Position numbers and translations under genes: made by a program. A stretch of 64,000 bases of DNA from Micromonospora sp. NBC_00389 (GTDB lineage: Bacteria; Actinomycetota; Actinomycetes; Mycobacteriales; Micromonosporaceae): NCBI RefSeq assembly GCF_036059255.1, contig NZ_CP107947.1:3720001-3784000 (forward strand), read 5' to 3'. Shown here piece by piece: positions 21,755 to 30,921 of this stretch. The notes beneath the pieces were generated by a model. That model had not been told where the DNA came from. It saw nothing but the letters and a program-made list of their open reading frames with translations, and made no database searches. Position 1 is the stretch's first letter. The number at the start of each line of letters is the position of its first letter.

Positions 21755-22834
21755 GTGGTGGTTCGGGTTGATGCTGGGGATGGCGACCGGGAGGTCGTCG
21801 TGGGTGTGGACACCCACAAGGACGTGCACGTGGCGGCGGTGCTGGACACGGTCGGTGTGCTGCTGGACAGTCGGTCCTTCCCGGCGACGGGCGACGGGTA
21901 TCGGCAGCTCATCGCCTGGGCGCGCGGACACGGCCTCCTCCACCGGGCGGGGGTGGAAGGCACCGGCGCGTACGGCGCTGGCCTGACCCGCGCCCTGTAC
22001 GCCGAGGGCGTCGCGGTGGTGGAGGTCAACCGGCCTGATCGGGCCGCCCGGCGACGGCGCGGTAAGAGCGACGCGGTCGACGCCGAAGCTGCGGCCCGCG
22101 CCGTCCTGGCCGGTTCGGCGACGGCCACGCCGAAGACCGCCGACGGGCCGGTGGAGGCCCTGCGCGTGCTCAAGCTGGCCAAAGACTCGGCCGTCAAAGC
22201 GCGTGTCCAGGCGGTGAACCAGCTCAAGGCGGTCCTGATCAACGCCGAGTCCGGCCTGCGTGAGCAACTCGCGTCGTTGACTCCGGCGCGGCTGCTACGC
22301 GCCTGCCGTGCGCTGGACCCAGCTCACTACGACGGGGTCACGGCGGTAGTCGCCCACACCCTCACCAGCCTCGCCCGGCGGGTACGCCACCTCGACGAGG
22401 AAGTACGTGACCTGCATCAACGCATCACCGACACCGTGCAGGCCACCGCACCCGACCTGCTCGACCTGCGTGGGATCGGACCCGACAGCGCCGCGACGCT
22501 GCTCATCGTCGCCGGCGACAACCCGCACCGACTGACCAGCGAGGCGTCCTTCGCCGCCCTGTGCGGCGTCAGCCCCGTGCAGGCGTCCTCCGGCAGGATC
22601 CAACGACACCGCCTCAACCGCGGCGGCCACCGACAGGCCAACGCCGCCCTGTTCCGTGCCGCCCTCACCGGCCTGCGCTGGGATCCCCGCACCCAGGCCT
22701 ACCTGCAACGACGCACCACCGAAGGCCTCTCCAAGCGTGAGATCATCCGCTGCCTCAAACGCTACCTCGCCCGCACCATCTACAAGATCCTCACAACGCC
22801 GAACTCGACAACCGCGGTTCCCACGCCCGCTTGA
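21755..22834 (+). CDS. IS110 family transposase (bridge-RNA-guided recombinase)
   Basis: About 359 residues from GTG 21755 (GTG 21758 is equally possible) behind GCGAGG. The N-terminal RuvC-like DEDD domain shows VVGVDTHKDVHVAAV (Asp), VEGTGAYGAGL (Glu) and RGKSDAVDAEAAARA (two Asp). The C-terminal Transposase_20 domain has DLRGIGPDSAATLLI, FAALCGVSPVQASSG (the conserved catalytic serine region) and RGGHRQANAALFRAAL. IS110 enzymes act with a bridge RNA to join a donor circle to a target at a dinucleotide core. The gene appears intact. The upstream open frame to 21626 runs through the bridge RNA and is not coding. Confidence 0.9.
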   Translation: MVVRVDAGDGDREVVVGVDTHKDVHVAAVLDTVGVLLDSRSFPATGDGYRQLIAWARGHGLLHRAGVEGTGAYGAGLTRALYAEGVAVVEVNRPDRAARRRRGKSDAVDAEAAARAVLAGSATATPKTADGPVEALRVLKLAKDSAVKARVQAVNQLKAVLINAESGLREQLASLTPARLLRACRALDPAHYDGVTAVVAHTLTSLARRVRHLDEEVRDLHQRITDTVQATAPDLLDLRGIGPDSAATLLIVAGDNPHRLTSEASFAALCGVSPVQASSGRIQRHRLNRGGHRQANAALFRAALTGLRWDPRTQAYLQRRTTEGLSKREIIRCLKRYLARTIYKILTTPNSTTAVPTPA

Positions 22835-22850
22835 CATCCATAGGGGCATC

Positions 22851-23674
22851 ATGCTCGATGTCCCCAGGGAACTCGTACAGCACGTGGCGCGGCTACTACG
22901 CGCCGAACGCCTGGCGATGGGCACCCGACCGGGAACCCGAGCCCTGACCTGCTTCTACCAGGCAGTCCTTGTGTTGGTGTGGTTCCGCAAGGGCGAGGAC
23001 AAGACCACCCTCGGGGCCAGTTTCGGAGTCTCGCGGGCCACCGCCTACCGGTACGTCGCCGAGGCCGTACGGGTCCTCGCGGCGCAGACACCCACCCTGC
23101 ACGACGCGCTCGCGCGGGTCGCCGCCGACGGCTGGTCACACGTGATCCTCGACGGCAAGCTGTTCGACACCGACCGAGTCGCCGAGACCACCACCAGCGT
23201 CAAAGGCGAGACGATCGACGCCTGGTACTCCGGCAAGCACCGTGACTTCGGCGCCAACATTCAAGCCGTGATGCGTCCCGACGGGCTGCCGATCTGGACC
23301 TCCGATGTGATGCCCGGACACCTGCACGACTTGACCTGCGCCCAGAACCTGGACGTCACCGGCGCCCTGACTGGGCCGCCTCGCACCTGCACCTACCGAC
23401 GCTGGCCGACTCCGGCTACGAGGGCGCTGGCCAGGGCATCCACACCCCGTACAAGCAGCCCGCCGATGGCCGCCGCCTCGCCGTCGACAACCGCACCTAC
23501 AACGCCGTACTTCGATCCATGCGATGCCTAGGAGAACGCGGCTTCGCCATCCTCAACGGCCGCTGGCGAACGCAACGACACAGCACCGCCAGCCCCCGCA
23601 GACTCGGCGACATCGTCCGCGCCGCCCTGCACCTCACCCATTTCGAATACCGCTACCTACCCGAATCTTGTTGA
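22851..23674 (+). pseudogene. IS5-family DDE transposase, 5' end cut off by IS110 and frameshifted
   Basis: The frame from 22851 reads MLDVPRELVQHVARLL, then an HTH (LGASFGVSRATAYRYVAEA) and the DDE domain (SHVILDGKLFDTDRV, IWTSDVMPGHLHDLT). After VTGAL at about 23369 the protein continues only in the -1 frame (WAASHLHLPTLADSGY, then HFEYRYLPESC) to the stop at 23672-23674. The likely cause is loss of one T from an ancestral CTG-TAC-TGG. The first codons probably lie at GTG 21508-21525, now separated by IS110, although the exact original join is ambiguous. Two independent lesions make this transposase non-functional. Confidence 0.8.
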
Positions 23675-23687
23675 GATCACCTCAGTG
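23667..23687 (-). repeat. right terminal inverted repeat of the IS5-like element
   Basis: It pairs with 21365-21385. On the plus strand it contains the transposase stop (23672-23674). On the minus strand it supplies the last two codons and the stop (23677-23679) of the adjacent dehydratase gene. Confidence 0.75.
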
Positions 23688-25527
23688 CGACACGGGAAGC
23701 CGGACCTGCCGGCGGCTCACAGAGCCAGGCGAGTTGTTCGATGATCTTTTCCGGGTCGTCGAACGGGTCTAGCGCCGTGACCTCGGTGGGGTCGAGCGGC
23801 GGAACCGGTACGTGCGAGATGAGCGGGTGCAGGGGGCGTAGATCCGGCTCGTCCCTGCCGAACAGGTCCTCGTGCAGCTTCTCGCCAGGACGCAGGCCGG
23901 TGTAGACGATGCGGGTGGGCCCGGGCGCCTGGGCGGCGAGTTGGCGGGCGAGGTCGTCGATCCGTACGGGTCCGCCCATGTCGAGGACCAGCGCCTCGCC
24001 ATCCCGGCCGAGCGCCGCCGCTTGCAGCACCAGGTGCACCGCTTCCTGCACGGTCATCAGGTACCGGGTGACGTCGGGATGTGTCACGGTGATCGGCAGC
24101 CCCCCGTCGATCTGAGCGCGGAACGAGGTCACCACAGAGCCGCGGCTGCTCAGTACGTTGCCGAAGCGCACGCTGAGAAAGGTGCCCGGGTAGGTCTGCG
24201 CGGCGTGAGCGGTCATCCGCTCGGTGATCCGTTTGGAGTAGCCGAGCACGCTCACCGGATCGGCGGCCTTGTCGGTGGAGATGTTGACGAACTTGGCTAC
24301 GTCCCGGCACGCCTCGAGGACCGCCTGGGTTCCATGGACGTTGGTTTTGACGGCTTCACCTGGGTGCCTCTGCAGGAGGGTGAGGTGCTTGAGCGCGGCG
24401 GCGTGGAAGATGATGTCGGGCCGCCGCTGGTGGATGACGCGCCGGATGCCCTCGTGGTCGCGGAGGTCGGCGAGGATCAGCTCGGGGCCGTCCAGCAGGG
24501 CTCGGCCGGAGAGCGAGAGCTGCAGGCTGTGCAGGGCGGATTCGTCCCGGTCGAGCATCATCAGCTCACCTGGATTGGCCCGCATGATCTGCCGGCACAG
24601 TTCGGAGCCGATCGATCCACCCGCCCCGGTGACCAGGATTCGTCGACCGGTCAGTCCGCTCTCGTTGGTGACCGGGTCGGTCACCACCTGCCGTCGACCG
24701 AGCAGGTCGGAGATGTTGGGGTTGCGGACGTCGGTCACGCTGATCCGGTGATCCACCAGTTCGCGAACCGGGGGTAGTACCTTGAACTCGGCGCCGGCCG
24801 TCAGCGTCAGCGCGCGGATCTCCCGGACCACCTCCGCGTCCGCATTGGCGACGGAGAAGATCAGCGTTCTGGCGCCGGTCCGCTGGACGGCGTTGGCGAT
24901 CTCGCCGCGACCGCCGAGTACCGGTACGTCCTCGATGCGCAGGTGCCTTTTTTCCGGGTCGTCGTCGAGGAGCCCGACCGGGAGGTAACGGCCGCGCGGG
25001 TCGCTGAGCAACGCCCGCAGCAGCGCCTGCCCGGCCGAGCCCAGCCCGAACAGCAGCACCGGGGTCGCGGAGCGCGCATCCGGCCGTAGTGCACGGTCGG
25101 TGCGGCGGCGGTGCACCAAGCGGGTCACGAGCATGCAGAGCAGCGCAATCGCGGCCCCGACAAGTGGCGAACTGGCCGGCACCGGCCGGTCCATGACCAG
25201 GGTGACGGCGAGAAGCAACGCGAGGCCGGTGCAGGCGGTCGTCACGGCCAGGGCCTGCGCCTCCGCTGCGCTGCCCAGCGGGTATCGCCCCCGGTGCTTT
25301 CGCCGCGCCCACGAGATGCCGAGATGCAGCACGGCGGCGGACAGACCCGCGGTGATGGCCGCGGCCATTTGGCCGGCGGTGACAGCGAACTCGTATCGGG
25401 CCCATACCGCCGCGGTCAGGCCGCCCACCCAGGCCCCACAGTCGGCGGCGAAGAGAGCCGGCAGTAGTAGGCGCGGCCCCTTCCGGCGAGGTTCCGAAGC
25501 GTGCTGGGACGCGGTGGCGATGGGCAT
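23677..25527 (-). CDS. CapD/WbpM/PglF-type nucleotide-sugar 4,6-dehydratase (membrane-anchored)
   Basis: About 616 residues from ATG 25527 (AAGGGAGC upstream). Four N-terminal membrane helices (about 20-130) precede a CoA-binding-like Rossmann domain (PVLLFGLGSAGQALL). The polysaccharide-biosynthesis SDR domain starts at ILVTGAGGSIGSELCRQI and contains FHAAALKHLTLL, STDKAADPVSVLGYSKR and SVRFGNVLSSRGSVV. In this family the usual YxxxK tyrosine is replaced; here the segment is LGYSKR. Members convert UDP-GlcNAc to the 4-keto-6-deoxy sugar. The final Leu-Arg-stop is encoded by the IS5-like terminal repeat, so the original C-terminal tail is lost; the catalytic part is untouched. Confidence 0.88.
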   Translation of the reverse strand: MPIATASQHASEPRRKGPRLLLPALFAADCGAWVGGLTAAVWARYEFAVTAGQMAAAITAGLSAAVLHLGISWARRKHRGRYPLGSAAEAQALAVTTACTGLALLLAVTLVMDRPVPASSPLVGAAIALLCMLVTRLVHRRRTDRALRPDARSATPVLLFGLGSAGQALLRALLSDPRGRYLPVGLLDDDPEKRHLRIEDVPVLGGRGEIANAVQRTGARTLIFSVANADAEVVREIRALTLTAGAEFKVLPPVRELVDHRISVTDVRNPNISDLLGRRQVVTDPVTNESGLTGRRILVTGAGGSIGSELCRQIMRANPGELMMLDRDESALHSLQLSLSGRALLDGPELILADLRDHEGIRRVIHQRRPDIIFHAAALKHLTLLQRHPGEAVKTNVHGTQAVLEACRDVAKFVNISTDKAADPVSVLGYSKRITERMTAHAAQTYPGTFLSVRFGNVLSSRGSVVTSFRAQIDGGLPITVTHPDVTRYLMTVQEAVHLVLQAAALGRDGEALVLDMGGPVRIDDLARQLAAQAPGPTRIVYTGLRPGEKLHEDLFGRDEPDLRPLHPLISHVPVPPLDPTEVTALDPFDDPEKIIEQLAWLCEPPAGPASRVALR

Positions 25528-26222
25528 GAATGCTCCCTTTGCGTACTCAAGGTTCCGGGCCACGGTCGGTGCAAAACGCAGGAGGGGGCTACCAATCCGT
25601 CAGGGCCAGACGGTACCGGGAGCAAAGCGGACGGTCGGCGTGAATAACCTTCTAACTATCAAATCCACCCAAAAGGGCGTGGCGGTCCGGTTCGCCTGCA
25701 CCGAGCCCTACTCGACCGAGGGCTTGAGCGTGCCCGATAGATACGCACGTGGGGTGTGGTCGGGCGTCCCGCAGGGGAAGACGGTTCGGGCCCCGGTTGT
25801 GGATCTCGGTGTATCGCACTGCCTGACGGGCCGCGATGGTAGGCGTCTCCGAGCGACTCTCCGATATAGAAGAACTCCGCGGCCGGTCGCGTGACCGTCG
25901 GCCGTGACAACTTCGCCGGGCAGCTTGGTCATGGCGCTTCGGCTTGTCGTTCGCGGACGACGGGGCCGGGCCGGTGAGCCGGATGCGGTAGCGGTCGTGG
26001 CCGTCGATGGGGCAGGCCGGCTGGCCGGTCGCGCCCCAGCCCGTGCCGGATCGCCACGAACCGCCATGTCCGCAGTGACGTGTGGCCTCGTGCGTGACTG
26101 CGGGAAACCTCGTTCGTTGTAGGGGGGACAAACCGGATCTAACGGTCAAAGGTGGGTGGTCGTGCCGGCGCACACGGCCGCTCTCATCAGATGGGGCGGC
26201 GAGACGAAGAGGAGTGCCAGCG
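25528..26222. other. divergent intergenic region at the polysaccharide locus
   Basis: About 695 bp separate the dehydratase start from the polymerase start. Small open frames exist on both strands but none has a ribosome-binding site with convincing protein-like content. The stretch near 25640-25680 is AT-richer (AACCTTCTAACTATCAAATC) and could hold a promoter for either side. I see no tRNA, riboswitch or clear operator. Confidence 0.4.
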
Positions 26223-27842
26223 TTGACCGGTAGCCAGGCTGAAAAGGTGTCGGTGGTGTCGGTGACCGCCGAGGCCCGGGCGCCAGTGCGTTCGCGTCCC
26301 GCAGAGTCTGCATGGCTTAGGGCGCCCACCGCCAAGCCGTCAGGCAGCTATGTCGAAGCGGGGGTATCGACGCCGGATCCAGAAGGCAAGGGCCAAGGCG
26401 TGACGGCCACTGTTGTCCTCGCTGCCTTACTGTCTCTGGTTGCGCTAGTGGCTTTTGTCGCCATCTTGGTACGGCCGGAGACCCCGTATCCGGCGGCTGC
26501 CGTCAGTGCAGTGGTGTACTTCGTGATCTTGCTTGTCGTGCCGGCCGCCCGTCCGGTGACCCCTTTGCCGGCGCCTCGAAACGTCTGCCTGGCGGTGTGG
26601 TTCCTGGTGATGGTCGCACTTCCCGCGATTATCAACGTTGTTCCGCCATGGGCCGGCACTCTGCCCGACATCCCGCCGCACCGCACAATCAACGGCGCGA
26701 TCCTGCTCAACACGATTGCCTACGTGGCGTTCTTCATCGGAGCCAGCTGCGTTCGGTCGAGGGCCGGCGGCGGTTCGTCCGGCACGCCGATCGGTCGGCC
26801 GATCCGCCAGCGACGTCACCGGCAGCGCAGCCTCGAGGGCCTGATCACAGGCTTCGCCGCTATCGGAATCATCGGCGTCGTCGCACGAGTGGGCACGGTC
26901 GGTCAGGCGCTTGCGTATTTCCAGGGCAGGATCGACGTCAAGCAGCTCGAGAACGTCACCGCTCTCCGGGGGCTGGTGGCAGCGATCGGGCCGCCCTTCC
27001 TGTCGTTCGCGTTCGTGCTGCTGATCGAACGGTTGAGGAGATCCGGGTCTCTGACCCTGTCAAGGATCGGCCTTCCTCTGGTTGGAGTCATTGCCCCGTT
27101 AAGCCTCTATAGCTACAACCGGACGGCGGTAGTGGTACCCGTGATCGCCATCTTCGCCGCCTATGGGCTCCTGGCGCTAAGGTCGCGGAAGGCGCTTACA
27201 ATTTTGGTTCTGGTCGGTCTGTTCGTCTTCGCTTATCAGGTGGGCAATGTCCGGCGCGAGATCCTTGCTACCGAAGGGGGACGATACAGCCGTGCCCAGG
27301 TCGGCCTCGACGAGGATCCTGCCGCGTCTCTCCTCGAAACCATTCAGGTCTACGGTCAGAGCCCCCAGTTCCCGGCGTTCGCGCTCGAGTCAACTCCACC
27401 GCAAGATTATCCCGGGCAGTTGTTGATATCGTCGGCACTTTCACCTATTCCCGCGCTCGGCGGTCCTTACCGGGACTCAAACGGGACCGCCATGTACAAC
27501 CGTGCCATCTACGGCACTCCCGATGTTAATGACCAGGTCCTACCGCTCGCCGTGGAAGCCTGGTGGAGTCTCGGGCCGCCGGGTGTGCTACTCATCTTCG
27601 GCATGTTCGGCGCCCTGCTTGAGTTCGTGCAGAGGCGGTTCTGGAGGGCAACCTCGTTCGCGGGCGCTTATGGCTCGGCGGTCATCGGCATCTGGTTGGC
27701 CCTCACCCCAATTGTGTCCATGCTCGTCATATCTCAGCTGTTCCTGTATTTCGCTCTGCCGCTGTTGGCCTTCAGGCTCGTGCAAGCGTCTCGAAGCAGC
27801 GGGCGTGACTCGAACCCTTCCGCTGGTGGGTTGAGCGTCTAG
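26223..27842 (+). CDS. O-antigen-ligase/Wzy-like polysaccharide polymerase
   Basis: A 539-residue polytopic protein from TTG 26223, eight bases after AGAGGAG. A soluble N-terminal region of about 65 residues precedes about a dozen hydrophobic helices (for example AALLSLVALVAFVAILV). A large extracytoplasmic loop (about residues 345-440, with QVGLDEDPAASLLETIQVYG and PALGGPYRDSNGTAMYNRA) sits between late helices, as in Wzy polymerases. Sequence in this family is poorly conserved, so the call rests on topology, size and neighbours (flippase and glycosyltransferases). The gene has visibly lower G+C than the flanking housekeeping genes, as is common for polysaccharide polymerase genes acquired by transfer. 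Confidence 0.7.
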   Translation: MTGSQAEKVSVVSVTAEARAPVRSRPAESAWLRAPTAKPSGSYVEAGVSTPDPEGKGQGVTATVVLAALLSLVALVAFVAILVRPETPYPAAAVSAVVYFVILLVVPAARPVTPLPAPRNVCLAVWFLVMVALPAIINVVPPWAGTLPDIPPHRTINGAILLNTIAYVAFFIGASCVRSRAGGGSSGTPIGRPIRQRRHRQRSLEGLITGFAAIGIIGVVARVGTVGQALAYFQGRIDVKQLENVTALRGLVAAIGPPFLSFAFVLLIERLRRSGSLTLSRIGLPLVGVIAPLSLYSYNRTAVVVPVIAIFAAYGLLALRSRKALTILVLVGLFVFAYQVGNVRREILATEGGRYSRAQVGLDEDPAASLLETIQVYGQSPQFPAFALESTPPQDYPGQLLISSALSPIPALGGPYRDSNGTAMYNRAIYGTPDVNDQVLPLAVEAWWSLGPPGVLLIFGMFGALLEFVQRRFWRATSFAGAYGSAVIGIWLALTPIVSMLVISQLFLYFALPLLAFRLVQASRSSGRDSNPSAGGLSV

Positions 27843-28007
27843 AGCCTAATTGCGCGGTGTCGACCCCGGCCACACGAGGCCAATCCGCGCACAATTGACC
27901 GATACTTACGTCGGTCTTTCAAATGAGATGGACAATAGAGATTCGACTACCCGTCGCGTGCCGCCACATATCTCACAGTCGCATTTATCTGAAAGGAAAG
28001 GGCGGTC

Positions 28008-29057
28008 ATGTCGCTCGCTCTCTATGTCGGTGTCCAGTCCGGGAGTCACCTTTATCTGCCACATATGGGATACGTGCGCTGTCTCCGTCGCTTCGGCTGG
28101 ACGGTGGACGAACTGTCAGCGGCGCATGCTACCGAGATGCACCTGGGAAACTACGATCTCATCATCTGGAACGGGATGTGCCCGGAGACCGTCCTGCGGA
28201 GCATCCGGCCACAAAGCCAGACGTTGGTACTGATGAACGGTGCTGGCGACAACCTCAGTCACTACGGGAAGTACGCGGACCGAATCGCGGTGGCAACGAG
28301 CAGCCTGGCGTACTTTGATGAAATGAGGACGCCACTAGGGTGGCGCCATCTGAACCCGAGGCGAGCTCTCTCTCGGCAGTATTTCCATACTCTGCGGCAC
28401 GCACGTTACTTCCACCGATTCGCCAGCCCGCGATTCTGGCGGGCGCTGGGGATCCCACTGCTGTACTTGCCCTTCGCTGCTGACCCGGAAATCTTCCACC
28501 CTACCGGCGTGACTCCGGACTTGGTTTGGTCATTCGTCGGGCACATCCGGGCTCGGGTCCTCGTGCACCAATTGATGAAGGAAAGCGATCGGCGCGGGTG
28601 GGCCTACGAGGTCCATTCTCCTCAGACGGGAAACCCGCTCGAGCCGCTGGCGCTGAACGATCTCTACAACAGGTCCATGATCGGGTTCAATGAGCAGCAC
28701 CAGATGCACTTCGGGCGGGAGCTGAACGAGCGGACGTTCGACTTGGGGATGGCCGGGCGGTTGCAGATTTCTGACATGGGATGGCTGGCGGCGCAGGAGA
28801 CCGGACGGTTCGCGCGGTTCTACAACGGGAACGTCGGAGCCGCTCGGGACCTGGGTTACATCCTGAGGCTCTTGTCCAACCGGGACCTCCCGGACCCCGC
28901 CGCAGTGCACGCCCACTTCAGCCGCCACCATTCGTTCGTGGCGCGGCTTGCGGTACTCAGTGCGGCACTCGGCCAGGACCTCTCACTCGGCAAGATGGAT
29001 CTTTCGCACGGCCAGGTTGCCTACGACGGCGTGATTCACACCCCGGCGGTGATCTGA
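28008..29057 (+). CDS. CgeB-like glycosyltransferase
   Basis: A 349-residue protein starts at ATG 28008 after AGGAAAGGG. The C-terminal half resembles the Glyco_trans_1_2 domain of CgeB-type proteins: WSFVGHIRARVLVHQL, then a segment around RTFDLGMAGRLQISDMGWLA where a donor-binding Glu/Arg loop would lie. The N-terminal half (LYVGVQSGSHLYLPHMGYVR, YDLIIWNGMCPETV) fits a Rossmann acceptor domain without signal or membrane segments. It is likely a cytoplasmic transferase that extends the lipid-linked repeat unit. The acceptor and sugar are unknown. Confidence 0.6.
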   Translation: MSLALYVGVQSGSHLYLPHMGYVRCLRRFGWTVDELSAAHATEMHLGNYDLIIWNGMCPETVLRSIRPQSQTLVLMNGAGDNLSHYGKYADRIAVATSSLAYFDEMRTPLGWRHLNPRRALSRQYFHTLRHARYFHRFASPRFWRALGIPLLYLPFAADPEIFHPTGVTPDLVWSFVGHIRARVLVHQLMKESDRRGWAYEVHSPQTGNPLEPLALNDLYNRSMIGFNEQHQMHFGRELNERTFDLGMAGRLQISDMGWLAAQETGRFARFYNGNVGAARDLGYILRLLSNRDLPDPAAVHAHFSRHHSFVARLAVLSAALGQDLSLGKMDLSHGQVAYDGVIHTPAVI

Positions 29058-29400
29058 GACAGCGGCCGCTGTGGATGATGAATTGAGGCATAGGCCACGC
29101 CCTGCCGCTTGAGCATGGTGTTGACCGCTTTATGCCGGCAGGGCCAGGTCCGCCAAGGGGTCACAGCGGTGTGCCTGCCCGGGTCAACCGGCGGGTCCGG
29201 ACCGCCCTCGTCCGCACTAAGGAACATCACAGGTGGCGGGGGTCATCGTGCACCAATATTGCGGCATTGGGTAGCCCCGCCCGTTTTCGTCTCCTACGAT
29301 GGTTTCAGCCCGGTAAGTCCCCCTAGGCACTCGATCTTCCGGCTATGGAGACGTCGACTTCCCTTGATATGAGGGCCAGGCAGTGGATTGAGGAGAGGCT
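29058..29400. other. intergenic region without recognised gene
   Basis: 343 bp between the CgeB-like gene and the flippase. It starts with a 14-bp palindrome (ACAGCGGCCGCTGT at about 29060-29073) right after the upstream stop. A short minus-strand frame (AVNTMLKRQGVAYASIHHP) looks protein-like but is unassignable; it could be a remnant. The ribosome-binding site of the flippase gene lies at its end. Confidence 0.35.
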
Positions 29401-30837
29401 GTGGGTCTTCCTGTCGCGGACCGTCGAGCAAGGGTTCGGGACTTGTTGAGGGCTGGCAGCATCGGAAGGGCAACGGCCCTCACTGCGGTCGGATCCGGTC
29501 TCGCCGGAGCGGTGGCAATGTTGGCGGCACTCGCGGGGGCGGCGGTGCTTGGCTCCGAGCAGTACGGACTGTTCGCCTTCTTGACGCTGACCGTGAGCCT
29601 GCTCAACTCTTTCGCCGTCCCCGGACTCGCACCGCTGGTCAACCAGGCCATAGCGGCCACCGGCGATCTGCGGCGGGCTGGAGCGCTCACTTCGGTGGCG
29701 CTGTCCTTCGTCGCCGTCCAGCTGTTCATCTGCTGCACGGGCTTCCTTCTGCTGGTGGACGTAGCCAAGGTCGACTGGTCGGGCCAGGGAAACGAGCTGT
29801 TGCAGGGCTTCGGGAGCGCGGTGGCGGTGTGGTGGACGGTGGCAACCGGCTTCGGGATCGTGATCTCGGCGGTGTTCGCCGGACACAAGCGGTTCGCCAC
29901 CCTGGCCAAGCTGACCTTCGCCAGGGCGGTGCTTGTCGGCTGCACCACGGTGACTGTTGGAGCGATGTACGGATCAGCGACACTGTCGGCCGCCGCAGCG
30001 GGGACCGCCGAAATGGCGATGACGGCCGTCGGCCTGGTGATTGTCCTCAAAGCGCGTTGGTTGGTCCCCGCCGGGAGGCACGAGGCCATGGCTCTGGCTA
30101 GGAGTCTCGTCCGGCGTGCGGTCCCGGCCGGTGCGGCCGCGTTGTCGATCAACGGTGCAGCCTGGCTTCTTCAGAGCCTCTTGTTATCTCGAGCGGATGG
30201 ACTCGCCGAAAACGGCGGATTCGCACTGGCCAGCCGGTTGAGCCTCGTTGTGAGCTTTCTTCCGGGCGCGCTCGCAAACTCTTCGATCACCTATGTGGCA
30301 GGTCCGAGCGACCCGCTGCGGACGCGATCCGTCGTGCTCCGCGTGGTGAAGATCGGAATGGCTTTCGCCGTGGCGGCGGCGCTTTCGATCGTTGTGGCGG
30401 CGAACTACCTTCCGGCACTGCTGGGCCCGACGTACGAACAGTTCAGCTCGGTTATTGTGATCATGGCGTTGACTGGCGTCGCTGTCTCCGCCAACCACGT
30501 GCTCGGCAGTGTGGCGGTCGGCCTCGGTAGGATCCGTGCCTGGGTAATCAGTGACGGCGTCCTGGCGGCCGCCCTGTGCATCCTCGCACTTCTCCTGGCC
30601 CCGCGTTACGGCGCGAATGGCGCGGCGATCGCAACCGGCTTCGCCTATGCCGTCTCGGCGGCCTTGCTTGCTGCCGTTCTGGTCCCCCGGGTCATGAAGA
30701 GGGAATCGACGGAACGAGATGGTTTACCGTCTGGCGACTCCCCTTTCCGGACCGTTCGCTCGCCAATTCATCAAGTGCCCATGTCTGAGACGGTGCCCTG
30801 GGGAGACGATGAGATCCGGCGACATGGTGTGTCGTGA
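29401..30837 (+). CDS. Wzx-type oligosaccharide flippase
   Basis: The 478-residue polytopic protein has about 12-14 membrane helices and starts at GTG 29401 behind GGAGAGG. The N terminus (GSIGRATALTAVGSGLAGAV, then LGSEQYGLFAFLTLTVSLLN) resembles RfbX/polysaccharide_synt proteins of the MOP superfamily. A mid-protein segment ALASRLSLVVSFLPGALANS matches the position of the second bundle. It would flip undecaprenyl-linked repeat units to the outer leaflet for the Wzy-like polymerase. The hydrophilic tail of about 40 residues (from VMKRESTERDG) is unusual and may be dispensable. Confidence 0.8.
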   Translation: MGLPVADRRARVRDLLRAGSIGRATALTAVGSGLAGAVAMLAALAGAAVLGSEQYGLFAFLTLTVSLLNSFAVPGLAPLVNQAIAATGDLRRAGALTSVALSFVAVQLFICCTGFLLLVDVAKVDWSGQGNELLQGFGSAVAVWWTVATGFGIVISAVFAGHKRFATLAKLTFARAVLVGCTTVTVGAMYGSATLSAAAAGTAEMAMTAVGLVIVLKARWLVPAGRHEAMALARSLVRRAVPAGAAALSINGAAWLLQSLLLSRADGLAENGGFALASRLSLVVSFLPGALANSSITYVAGPSDPLRTRSVVLRVVKIGMAFAVAAALSIVVAANYLPALLGPTYEQFSSVIVIMALTGVAVSANHVLGSVAVGLGRIRAWVISDGVLAAALCILALLLAPRYGANGAAIATGFAYAVSAALLAAVLVPRVMKRESTERDGLPSGDSPFRTVRSPIHQVPMSETVPWGDDEIRRHGVS

Positions 30838-30921
30838 CGCCGCCGCAACTTTCCGGGCCCGGGCGGCATTGCTCTACTAAATCGGTCGTCGGTTTCACGA
30901 CTCGTGCGAGGAGGTCAATGC

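Larger units (their letters stand above)
21526..22850 (+). mobile_element. IS110-group insertion sequence inside the IS5-like element
   Basis: About 1.3 kb with a DEDD transposase/recombinase gene, no terminal inverted repeats, a long non-coding left end (about 230 nt) and a very short right end (about 16 nt after the stop). This is the layout of the IS110 subgroup, in which the bridge RNA lies in the left end. The boundaries are inferred because the IS5-like sequence stops near 21525 and resumes near 22851; the exact core dinucleotide at each junction is uncertain by a few bases. Confidence 0.75.
21365..23687 (+). mobile_element. IS5-like insertion sequence, interrupted by an IS110 element
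   Basis: Terminal inverted repeats of 21 bp bound the element: CAGTGAGGTGATCTCAGCAAG at 21365-21385 and its complement-type CTTGTTGAGATCACCTCAGTG at 23667-23687 (19 of 21 match). Subtracting the IS110 insert (about 21526-22850) leaves about 1.0 kb, normal for IS5-family elements with a single DDE transposase. No target-site duplication is evident next to the repeats. The right repeat holds both the stop codon of the IS transposase and the stop codon of the neighbouring polysaccharide dehydratase gene. Confidence 0.75.
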
